Assembly: GCA_015680685.1 (NCBI GenBank)
Contig: MNCI01003070.1
Coordinates: forward strand, 668,135 to 732,134
DNA from: Gnetum montanum
Lineage: Eukaryota > Streptophyta > Gnetopsida > Gnetales > Gnetaceae
Direction: 5' to 3'
Length of the DNA: 64,000 nt
The notes beneath the pieces are model-generated. The model was not told where the DNA came from. It was given only the letters and a program-made list of their open reading frames with translations, and did not search any database. Shown one piece after another: positions 46,610 through 56,682 of the stretch (within the stretch, counting starts at the first letter, position 1; every line of letters begins with the position of its first letter). Both the position numbers and the translations under genes were made by a program.

Positions 46610-48506
46610 AAGGTTGTTTCTGAAGTTAGGTTATACCTTACTGCTTGCTTTAATGAATTTATTTTATCTCCGTGTGATGTTTCCCAAAAGATAATAGTGA
46701 GTCCTTTCTACTTAGATGGTTTCCAAATTTAGTTTCCTGGTATAACTAAGGGGATGAAATTATTTTTGGCACATTTATATTTAATGTTATAACTAATTAC
46801 CCTTGATGATGTCCTTTAGGTGATGACAAATTTCAAAAAATTTATGCGCTATTCGGCATGTGCCCCTCCCCCATAACTAAGCTGAACACTCCAGGTTCAA
46901 GTAGGTTCAGACGGAATGAAAATCAGAGGACCAGTGAGCAACATATAGGTATGAAAGTAAGGGATGCGCAATCGCAAGTCATAGAGAGAAATTTGAAAAA
47001 CTCCCCTACGTGAATGGTTGAAAATGATGATAAGTGATGCAAGAGTGGGTCACGTATATATAGGTTTATGGGATGCGATATCGCGTACATGATATCGCAT
47101 GTGCACACACAATATTTTGAATTTTAAGGCCTATCAATATTTAAGGCACACATAATATATCGAATTTTGAAGATTTTTCTGAAATGGATGATGGAACTAA
47201 GGACATGTGGACAAGTTTTAAAGGGTGCTAGGGTAATTTAAGTAGTTTTGGAAGGCACAAATAATTATGAGGGTGTGGAATGTATCAATAAGGGGGAGAA
47301 TAAGGCCATGTGATGGTTCCCAGGAATGTGGGAATTCGAAGGGATAGTAATAAGGGAAAGAACATCATTGAAAATATGTTGAGAGTAATAGATGATGTGT
47401 GGAAGGTATGTTATAAGTGCAAATTAAAAAAACTATGCAAGTGGGTTCTCCCCAAAGCAGGTTCCAACCTATAATGCCCTTATGTAACCACACTTAAAAG
47501 TGTTTGTGGGCACCCGAAGGGTTAAATGTAATCCACACTGGTTCAACAAAATACACACATGTAAGTATCACTGGAATGAGGTAAGAATTCTACATCATAT
47601 GAGACACGAGAAATTACATGAATAGTAAGATGAGATGGCCTTTAGAAGGGATTGTGAGATTGGGACATGAGGTAACTAACCCAAGGCATAGTGAATCCTG
47701 TGTGTAAAGCATAATTAATGTGTCATTAACTTGTCATTCCAAGATTAAGATCAAGTCCATTCCTCTAATTAGTGACACTGCATTGTTTCATCCCATGATG
47801 AGTGACTATGAGAGCACCAGAACAACAAAGGTGTACGATCACTTGGAATTCTGTTCAAGGGAGGAGTGATTTTTGTTGTGTGGCACTTTCCCCGTTTTCT
47901 CTTCTCTTCTTTTTTTTTCTCTTTTTTTTTATTTCCAAATCCAGAGAAGCCGTCGACCTTCAGGCATGGGTGCATGTCTTTCCAATGGGACCTGCCAAAA
48001 AAACATTGGATTTTTAAGTGCATTTTAATTACTCTTACTCCCATTTTGCATTAGATCTACAAGGATCTTAGTACAGCCACGTTGCATGCTAACTCTCACA
48101 GATTTCACCAAAGAGAATTCGCAAGTCCCCTTGATGTCACATCCTAATCATTCCCTAATGATCCATCCTTCTTTATTCTAGGTACAATGAACACAAAATT
48201 AATTTTAAGTTTTAAGAATATCAAGAATATCACTGTACCCTCAAACAAAACCTCTTATTTGTAGAATAAATGAGTGGGTGTAATTGGCTCATTGTCCACA
48301 TAATTGATCACTCAAGACTCAATAACATAGAACACATCTCAACCAATGAGCCACATGAGTTTTTTATTCATAGATGAGATTACTTATAAAAAGATAAAAA
48401 AAGAAATTGAAAAATGAAAAACTGGAAAACAAAAAACAAAAAAAAAATAAAAAATTGTAAAATTAATGAAAATGAAAAGTATTTATTAATCCTACTTATT
48501 ATTAGA
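46582..48506 (-). other. Non-coding block between gag and 3' ORF of NA1
   Basis: Contains blocks shared with the pol-to-3'-ORF region of autonomous elements: AAAGACATGCACCCATGCCTGAAGGT (47960-47990, minus), CTGCTTTGGGGAGAACC (47460-47444, minus; the autonomous form ends GGATCC). It also contains a GATATC array with TATATATA (47099-47055, minus), and a branch point plus acceptor at its end. Homologous along 47150-48506 to NA2 55300-56664. Confidence 0.7.
47055..47099 (-). promoter_or_regulatory. Internal U3-like module (GATATC pair plus TATA) in NA1
   Basis: On the minus strand two GATATC sites (47096-47091, 47082-47077) are followed 15 bases later by TATATATA (47062-47055), about 475 bases upstream of the 3' ORF start. 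The layout matches the LTR promoter. A possible internal promoter; inference. Confidence 0.45.
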
Positions 48507-48524
48507 ATGGGGGATATCCCCCAT
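48507..48524. repeat. 18-bp perfect palindrome at the gag end of NA1
   Basis: ATGGGGGATATCCCCCAT; the identical palindrome is in NA2 at 56665-56682. Confidence 0.9.
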
Positions 48525-50482
48525 AGCTAAATGGTTGAGCATGGCAAGGATTAATAAATGAAAGATGAGGATCCTTACATGTTGGAAACATTAAAACTTG
48601 GTCATACTTACCCCATTGGGGTTCACACACTTGATTATAGTAAGCATAGTGGGGCAATTTATAAGATGTGGTTCCTGGGTAAGGAGTTGACCCACTATGA
48701 TACTTGAGACCGTAAAATGGTATGCAAGGATTGGGATGTTGTCCTCCATGGCTATATTCATTGGGCTATATGGTTGTTGGAGTGTTAATTTGTGGCCGTG
48801 ATAAAGTGACACGAGGCACTGGGTTCAAGGAGAAGGATGCACCATAGTGTTGGGCTTGTGCTAAGTTGGAGAATGAAATGGCCTTGGAATTATGTTGTCC
48901 CTTCCTATGGTCATGTATAAAGAAGGGATGCCTTTGACGTTGGGGAGGTCTCTCACTGTTGTTGGCAATACAAGTAACGTTTGTGGGTTGTTGTTGTGGT
49001 GCAGACACTTCAGGAACAGTTGGTGGTGATGTAGAAAGAGGAAAAGGATGAGAATGTTGAAATTTAGGAGAAGTGTAAGATACACAAGGTGGTGGTTGTG
49101 TTGAAGACATGGGCTGATAGTATTAAGGAGAATGATAATGTGGCAAGATAGAGTATGTTGACCCAATTGGGAAAATAGGATGTTGAACTAGATAAGCATG
49201 TAGATTTGGATGATACGAAGGGTGTCTCCAGTTTAGGGGTGGCTTCCCCCATGATTGGGATTGCTGCCATTGTGATCAAACACGGTATCTCTATATGAAC
49301 TTTGGGTGTAACGTGCTTCCCCAATGCTCATATAAATGTAACAAGATTGGGAATTGGCCCTTGCACTAATCGTATAGGCAAATGTTGCATTCATACGTAG
49401 GATTGGCAGTTGAGCTCTTATCTTCCTCATCCCTTCTTTCTGATTATCTAATGATACATTGTCCTGCTTCTTGGGTTGTCAAAGCTCTATCTCCAATAAT
49501 ATCAATATATTCTCCCACACTTTTTATGCGTTCATTCCAACATCTTATTGATCTTTGCCTCAACTTCCTCTAATGATTGTGGTACTGGTAAAGATGGTTC
49601 TTCCTCCTTGAGATCAATTGATTTCTCCTTTTTATGATTATGGACCTCTGTTAAGTTGAGATTTTGGTCATGTTGATGTTTTTCAATACCCTCCCATCTA
49701 GCCATTTTTCCTTCTTCTTTTGCTACCCGCTTAATAAGCTCTTGGAATTGATGGGTTCATAGTTCGTATAGTTGACCTTGGGCATACATCCCTAGGGTTT
49801 CTCTTGTTGCATCACGAATCCCATCAATGATATGGTACATTAGCCTTTCCTCGGAAAACTCATGACCCAAACAATTGTTTAATAGTGCATAATATCTTTC
49901 TAAGGCCATCTCCAAGGGTTCATGTTATGCTTACTTCCACTCTTGGATCTATTTCCTCAAGGATGACACTCTTGCATAGGTTTGATATCTTTCATTAAAG
50001 AGTTCTACCATTGTTGGCCAACATCGTATTGAATTTGGTTTTAACGATCTATACCATACTTTTGCTTGGCCCACAATTGTCATAGGAAAGAGCTTGAGTT
50101 TTTGCCAACCACTATCAATGTTGTTCCATGCATAGGCATCATATAAGGCTTGTAAATGTTTTTGTAGATCTAAGTCATAGCCTCCTGAGAAATGGGAAAA
50201 GTTGTTTAAATTGAGCCTAGGTAGGCGGCTCTCTTTACGATGCCTACAGGAGATTTGAATAGCTTCTTGTATTTGTGTTAGGCTTGTAGTGGCTAGTAGG
50301 GGTTCATCTTCATCGAGTAAGTTATGCTTTCATGCTTTGGGATGATGCTACCTTCGTTTATGTTTATAAGAAACCCCCACCTCAGATTGCATAGTCCAAT
50401 CTTCATTATCATATAATTCATTGGTTCTCCAATGAATTGCCTTACTAGATGTAGCATTATCATAGTCTTGTAGGAGAGGCAT
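48507..50482 (-). pseudogene. gag: gag of NA1
   Basis: Minus strand from MPLLQDYDNATSS (50482). Core: RLPRLNLNNFSHFSGGYDLD, WQKLKLFPMTIVGQAKVWYR, YQTYARVSSLRK, ALERYYALLNNCLGHEFSEE, HHIIDG-type and ATRETLGMYAQGQLYELRTH. It is clearly related to, but distinct from, the autonomous gags. A zinc-knuckle relic CNICLYD...C lies near 49390 and a Pro/His/Gln-rich tail (PPPCVSYTSPKFQHSHPF) near 49100. It ends in the perfect palindrome at 48507-48524. Scattered TAG/TGA stops. Confidence 0.85.
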
Positions 50483-50617
50483 GGTTGTGAAATTGTGTGT
50501 GAATTTGTATGTGACTTTTTGACTTTTTTTTAATTACTTCTTCTTCCTAAGAGATATATTGTTAATTCCTATATAGCGACCTTGTATGATATAACTAATC
50601 TAGATAACTAGCATCAT

Positions 50618-50635
50618 CCCCGGCAACGGCGCCAA
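50618..50635 (-). promoter_or_regulatory. Primer-binding site of NA1, perfect tRNA-Asp complement
   Basis: Minus strand TTGGCGCCGTTGCCGGGG, matching the 3' end of plant tRNA-Asp(GTC) (CCCCGGCAACGGCGCCA) over 17 bases without mismatch. It is the best preserved PBS in the window and supports the Athila assignment. Confidence 0.95.
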
Positions 50636-51471
50636 TGATGATTGGCAAGGTACCCCTACACTCAACCATATGAATACGAGTGTTTCATACACGATCCGAT
50701 CGAACTCCACAGACAAGCTAGTTGTGGTATCTAGACAGTTACTCATAAATCATTGTTCGCTGTCTTCCCACCTAGACTAGTATTAGCTTTGTCACGTATG
50801 GTTTAGTCCAGGGTGAGGTGTATGATGTGGTTTCTAATCTAGTGCTACTCCTAGAGGCAATGGAAAATATCCTTTATTAAGCTAAAAGGAAAGGGAGAGA
50901 GAATCTAAAGTAGCCTAAGTGCGATGAGCATTCATTCCTTAATCATCCATACACATCTTGGACCTCGTGCATGACTACCACTAGGATTACCAAATGCATG
51001 GCCTAAGTACGCTACTGGGTTACTAAGTAGTCACACTTAAATGCTCGTGATCAACTCGTACTCATTCCGTGTTACTAGGAGTTTAGGGTAAAGAGGTGTT
51101 AACTACAAAAGCAATAAATAATAATAAAAATTAAATAATTATACTAAGTGAATGCTCTAATGATAAAGTAATCTTGATCTTTATTGTTGATCATGTGTGT
51201 GTCCAAGTACGTCACACTCAAATAAGGATGTCATACAATTATAATCACCACACTACAGGCATGCACTGAAAGGAAAGGGTTAAGAGAAGAACTACTTAAA
51301 ACTAAACACTTAAAAGAAATCCTAAAAGTGCCTACTAGATCTGTCTACCTTCTATTTATAGATGAGGAGAAAGATTGCAATACTGCGTATGCGATATTGC
51401 ATCTAGGCTGCGATATCGCGTACGCAATATCACGTATGCGATATCGCGGCCCAAAAAATGATAACTCATCA
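50636..51471 (-). repeat. 5' LTR of NA1
   Basis: 836 bp; minus strand TGATGAGTTATC to GCCAATCATCA. It is about 60 bp longer than the 3' LTR, largely because the U3 palindrome array (51375-51452) has more GATATC/CGTATGCG units. Confidence 0.93.
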
Positions 51472-52070
51472 CCAATGGTCAAGCAAAGGTAACAAACTAG
51501 GAGATTACAAAAATACTAATGTGAACCATTAGCAAATATAGGAAGGATTTAAGTACAAAGCTCAATGATGCTCCCTAGGCTTATCGTTAAACTTGGAAGC
51601 TTCCTATTGGCTATTCTCTTTACAAGTTAGTGTACGGGAAACTTCCAATGCTCCCAATTCAATCCAAGCTTCATACACTCTAAACGGCTTGTGACCCAAA
51701 CCTTGACCTAAGTCTAGCACAGAAGGAAATATTGATCAATTTGAATGTGTTAGACAAAAATCACTTAGTGGCCCTATCCTTGAATGAGGTGAATAAGACA
51801 TTTAGCAAGCAATGTCATGACCTTAGAATTAAGAAAGTAAAACTTCAACCAGGAGATAAGGTTCTTTACTGGAACCTCATACCCCAAAAGATAAAATTTC
51901 AAACATTGTAGGAGGGACCTTATATAATTGATCAAACCTTTCCCTATAGGGCCATGTTGATCTACAAACCTAACTGCCCAAATAAAAAGTAGTTTGTCAA
52001 CATCCAACAAGTGAAGCCTTTCCTCAAACCAAAATAGGCTAGTGTAAATGTCACCTCAAAAAATGGATAG
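51472..52070 (+). pseudogene. pol: Integrase C-terminal part of element 1
   Basis: Resumes after the NA1 target duplication with NGQAKVTN-type sequence around the catalytic Glu position, then YSPYKLVYGKLPMLPI-like, LALSLNEVNKTFSKQCHDLR (51770-51830), KVKLQPGDKVLYWN and FVNIQQVKPFLKPK. Stops occur throughout. Nearly the same as 62480-63050. Confidence 0.88.
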
Positions 52071-54253
52071 CCATGTTCTATTTTTTGGATCTCCTCCTTC
52101 CAACTCAGCCATGGGAAAGAAGGCCATTTGTGCTAACCATCAAATTGGCTTCTTAGTTTTTCTACCTCTTTGTTTTTCATGTTTTTGATTTTACAAATTT
52201 TTTATTTTTGAATTTTTCTCATTTTACACCATATTTAGTACCTTTAAACCTTCTTGACTATTTTACATTTTCTTATATAATTTACTTTGTTTTCTTTTAT
52301 TTAAGTCTAATATTTTCTCAGTTTTGCTAATAAATTTACCTTATTGTCATAAGACGCACTTCCGTTATTACCATTTACCAATGATGGTTTATGCTTAATG
52401 TATGATTGTCGATGTTTGGTTTCTATTTTTGAATTTTGATGTCTTATGACTTTAACATGGTTTATTTTTCATGGAATAGGCAGTGAGTCCACATCATCTG
52501 CCCATCCAATGAACTCTATGGTTTTCCTTGTTTTGGAAATTTGAGGTCCCTTTTCATTAAAGAAACATTTAATCAATTAGTGACCTTGGTAGTTCTAGAA
52601 TTAGGAAGGATTCAAAGGTTTGTAAAGGGTGTGACTTCAAGGGGACTCAATACTCTTTATCCGATTCTTCTTACTTGAGTGCTTGAGTGTTTTTCATAGA
52701 CTTCTTATCGTTCGATGCCAACCAATAATAGGAAGACAAATAAATCATTACATGGTGTGGTTTCTATTCAAAAAAAACAATGGGAATTCAAACCACACCC
52801 CTTTGACACAAACAGGTCCTTGCATGGTGTGGTTTCCATTTCAAAAAAAGTAAAAACAACAAAAAAATCCAAAACAATGAGAATTCAAAGCACATCCCTT
52901 GGACAAATAAACGAGCTACAAGCATTGGTTGTGGAACTCAAATGGCATGCACCTATGCTTGAAGGTCCCCTCTAAATAAGGCCCCCTCTCTTATGTCCTA
53001 CTTCTCCTTTCTTCTCTTTGTGGAATGGTGGTGGTTTTGTGGAAGCACTCTTGTGTCTCATGTGGGTGGATCAATCTTAGAGTTGCAATGCGAAGTCACT
53101 AAAAGAAAATGGTTTTGGTCTAGATAGAGGATGGAACTTCTTGGGTCATTTTAATGACAAATTCCTCAAGGGACTTCTTATGACCTCAATTTGGAACTCC
53201 ATTCCGCCTTCTCTATCATCCATCCATGTTACTATAACTCACCTCACTACTAGGTTCTATGTTATAATCTATGTCTTAGTTTCATGTGGTGGGATTCTTG
53301 AGTGGATTCTTTTGGGTTTGTCCTTAACTTGTCATGATCATTAAATCAACTATCGAGCCCATAAACTCCTTAGTTGAGGTTACACAAGAGCAAAAAGGGC
53401 ATGAGCCTACTATGGGGAGGATGCAATTGCATAGCTTTTGGCTTGATTAGTTAAGGTTCCTTACCTTTGACATCACTACAATATTATATTTTGCATTTTC
53501 CATTACGTAAACTACTCAATACTCAATCTTTCATTTCATTTACCCACTAAATCAATGTTTCTCCATTTTTCTCCATTTTTTCAAATTTATGAGCTTCAAC
53601 ACCTTTTCTCATGTTTTCATACTATTCTTGGTCTTACGAACTTCCATTTGACTCTAATTTCATCCAAAACTTCCTTGTATTTTAAAATGTTTGACCAAGT
53701 CAATTATGGTTATTGACTAGGCCTCATCAATGCAGCTAATTGCATCAACAAGGCCTCATCAACGTAGTGCTTAAATCCTATATCTACCATTGGACACTTT
53801 GGAAATTTTTGCAAATTGCTCATAACACATGGGGAATTTTTGTAATTTTTTAGAGCCCAAAATCTTCTCGAGGTCATAACTTCCCAACCATTTATCCAAA
53901 TCATGCTATTTTTTGATTTTAGGCTTGCCAGAGGTAAGATCTTTATTGTGGGGTCACAAACCTTAAGATTTCTAATGAAAAATTGATGAAAATTTTTGAA
54001 AATTTTTCTAACTCCCCCAAAGGGTTAATAACTATAACCATATATAAACATCAACTTTTTCCCAAGTTAACCCTTCCAAAAACCTCTAGGATGAATTATT
54101 CATAATAACACATAAAAATAAGTAATAAGCATATTAATTAAATCAGCCATAATCACAACTTAGCCAAGTGTAACTATCCTCAAGAGTTAAGGTATCCCAA
54201 TTATTTTAAGGTTACATAATGATTGCTAATCCATGGTCTTATTGTGATTACAG
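52071..54253 (+). other. 3' non-coding region of element 1
   Basis: T-rich tract 52160-52260; two direct repeats of CATGGTGTGGTTTC...AATTCAAA..CACAYCCC (52740-52900), the first able to pair GGTGTGGTTT with AAACCACACC; GCATGCACCTATGCTTGAAGGTC (52944); GAGCCCATAAACTCC (53356); CCTACTATGGGGAGGATGC (53406-53424); branch point GCTAAT (54225-54230) and TTGTGATTACAG ending at 54253. No ORF supported. Confidence 0.7.
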
Positions 54254-54256
54254 ATG
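54225..54256 (+). promoter_or_regulatory. Branch point and 3' splice site before the 3' ORF of element 1
   Basis: GCTAAT with branch A at 54229, 24 bases from the AG at 54253, then ATGGCACCC. It matches NA1 (TGTGATTGCAG|ATGGCTCC). Confidence 0.6.
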
Positions 54257-55220
54257 GCACCCAAACAAAAACATCTATAGGAAGGAGAACCCTCATAACC
54301 ATGGGACAAATGACCTAGATCTTAAAGGGGCTAGCAAGAACAAGGCCAAGAACTACCAGAGGCAACCCATGCAATGGGAGCTCTTTAGGAGGAGCTCAAA
54401 GTGGAATCTATTTGACAGATTCTAGAAGAAGAAGTGCCAACCAAAAAATCACAAAGAGGAGAAGTGCTTGGACCTATGTAAAGGCTTGAGGTCATGTTGA
54501 CTCAAGCCTACCTAGACATCATTTGGTCCCAAGACATTCAAAGATTAGTTTTTCAAGAGATCACCTTTGGGTCATTTTTGAAGAAAGCCCCAAAGGATGT
54601 CAAGATACAACTGTAGACCTCTCCCATGTGGCAAATCATCATGTCCAATGGGGAATGGTACATGGAAGAGATTTATCTCTTCTAGAGTAGCCAAAGGCCA
54701 AGGTCTATTATCAAGATCAAGGACATTCAAGTGTTCTACTCGGTAGAAGCCATTGCACAGGCACTTGGGTTGCCTAACATAGGAACATAGCTGGCTCTAC
54801 AAAAGGCAATCCTAAGGCTAAGATGGAGTGGACCTAGCAATGTTATGAGGTGGATTGTCAAGAATATGATGCGCTCACACCAGCATAGCAAATTTATTTT
54901 AAGATTATAGCCTATCACCTCAATCCAATGATAAGGCCAAGCAAGGTGACTACTTTCTCTACCTGAGAATGTATCACTCTAAGCAACAAGTTCCCCATTA
55001 ACCTTCCATAACTTCTATACTTGGAGATTGAAAAATGTTTCAAGAAAAATGAATGTGGAAGGAAGACCTTGCCCTTTCCATGCCTCATTAAAAAACTTTG
55101 CAAAAGGGCAAGCATTGTTCGCTACTCTAACGACATTTTCAAGCATATTCTCGTGGCCTCATGGGTAGAAATTATGAAGGATAAAATGTTAGCAACAACC
55201 CTATTCCTGTGGCCTCATGG
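54254..55220 (+). pseudogene. 3' ORF of element 1 (putative plant transposon protein type), truncated
   Basis: Starts MAPKQKHL at 54254, aligned with MAPKCRQ of NA1. The globular part is recognisable across frames: VKIQL, SVEAIAQALGLPNIG (54745), RSHQHSKF, then LEIEKCFKKNECGRKTLPF and PCLIKKLCKRA (55020-55110), matching ALPFPCLIRKLCRHAG of NA1, and VASWVEIMKDKMLATTL. Several stops and at least one frameshift. Homology ends near 55220, where sequence of the opposite strand begins; the C-terminal coiled coil is lost. Confidence 0.72.
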
Positions 55221-55226
55221 ATCACC

Positions 55227-55290
55227 TATTTATAGGTTGCGGAGATGCGATATCGCATACAATACATCGAGTATGCGATATCATGGCCCT
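55227..55290 (-). promoter_or_regulatory. Internal U3-like module (GATATC array plus TATA) in NA2
   Basis: Minus strand GATATC at 55282-55277 and 55254-55249, then TATAAATA at 55234-55227. Same order and position in the element as in NA1. Confidence 0.45.
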
Positions 55291-56664
55291 AGTGACATTT
55301 GGGCACTACAAAAATACCAAATTTTGTAGGGGTTATCTTGAAATTAATGTTGTAACTTAGGACATTAGGCTATGATTAAGGGGTTCAAAGGTAATTAGAT
55401 GGTTTGAAAGGCATGAATAATTATGATATGTTGGTTTTATCAATAAGGACCTTGGGTTTTAGAGAAAAAGGCTATGTGATGGTACATAGGAAAGTTATTA
55501 TTCAGAGGGATAGTAGTAGGGAAAGAAAATCATTTCAAAATTATGCTGAGGGTAAGAGATGGTGTGTGTGAACTATGTCACAAGTGAAGATTACAAAAGA
55601 TTACACAAGTGGATCCTCCCCAAAGCAGGTTCCAACCTATAATGCCCTTGTGTAACCACACCTAAAGTGTCTATGGACACTAGAAGGATTAAATGTAATC
55701 CACACTGACACCACAAAACACACACATGTAATTATCACCAGAATGAGGTAAGAATCCTATGTTACACACAACACGAGCTATAATTACACGAACAATGAGA
55801 TGAGACGAACTATAAAAGGGATCATAGAGATTAGGACATGAGGTAATTGACCCAGGGCCCAGTGAATCCTATGTGTAAAGCATGATTAACATGTCATTAA
55901 CCCATCGTTCCAAGATCAGGGCCAAGTCCATTCCTCTAATCAGTGACATTGCATTACTTCATTCCATGATGAACAACTATGAGAGTACCATAACAACAAG
56001 GCATATGATCACTTGGCATTTCATTTAAGGGAGGAGTGATTTTCGTTTTATGGCACTTCCTTTGTTTTTTTTTCATCTTTTTCTTTTTTCATACTGAATC
56101 CAGAGAAGCTGCCAACCTTCAGGCATGGGTGCATGTCTTTCCAGTGGGTCCCCTTAGAATAGCTTTGGATTTTTTAGTGCCCTTTTGATTTCTCTTTCTC
56201 CCATTTTTCATTAGATTTACAAGGATCTTAGTACAACCACGTTGCAAGATAACTCCCACAGACGTCACCAAAGAGAATCCACAAGTCCCCTTGATGTCAC
56301 ATCCTAATCATTCCCTCTTGGTTCATCCTTCTTCATTCTGGGTACAATGAACACAAAATTAATTTTAAGTTTTAAGAATGTCAAGAATAACGTTGTACCC
56401 TCAAATAGAACCTCTTATTTGTAGAGTGGATGAGTGGGTGTAATGGGCTCACTGTCCATATAATTGATCACTCAAGACTTGATAACATAGAACACACCTC
56501 AACCAATGATCCACATGAGTGTTTTTATTCATAGATGAGATTACTTACAAAAACATAAAAGGATAAAAAGATAAAAAAAGTTGAAAAAATGAAAAACTGG
56601 AAAACCAAAAGTTGTAAAATTAAAGAAAATGAAAAATATTTATTAACCATGTTTGTTATTTAGA
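55291..56664 (-). other. Non-coding block of NA2
   Basis: Aligned with NA1 47150-48506. Contains CTGCTTTGGGGAGGATCC (55628-55611, minus) and AAAGACATGCACCCATGCCTGAAGGTT (about 56145-56117, minus). No ORF supported. Confidence 0.7.
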
Positions 56665-56682
56665 ATGGGGGATATCCCCCAT
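56665..56682. repeat. 18-bp perfect palindrome at the gag end of NA2
   Basis: ATGGGGGATATCCCCCAT, identical to that of NA1. Confidence 0.9.

Larger units (their letters stand above)
42887..51471 (-). mobile_element. NA1: non-autonomous Athila-related element with gag and 3' ORF but no pol
   Basis: Complete minus-strand element of 8585 bp with LTRs at both ends and a target duplication. Reading 5' to 3' on the minus strand: 5' LTR (51471-50636), PBS, gag (50482-48507), non-coding block (48506-46582), 3' ORF (46581 to about 43860), PPT, 3' LTR (43662-42887). I find no protease, RT, RNase H or integrase motif in the 6.97-kb interior. It must have used proteins of autonomous relatives. Confidence 0.9.
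17585..55220 (+). mobile_element. Element 1: Athila-like host element, broken up by nested insertions
   Basis: Discontinuous plus-strand element: LTR remnant 17585-18287, PBS, gag 18414-20091; then, after nested element 2, protease to integrase 40056-42886; then, after nested NA1, integrase end, 3' non-coding region and 3' ORF 51472-55220. About 0.95 kb from the gag C-terminus to the first third of protease is missing at the element 2 junction. No 3' LTR is present before NA2 begins. The joining of the gag part to the pol part is inference from nesting order and strand. Confidence 0.6.

Noticed and set aside
55221-55329. Plus-strand extension of the 3' ORF past 55220
   Set aside because: The DNA here is the reverse strand of the NA2 interior; the reading frame runs on by chance.
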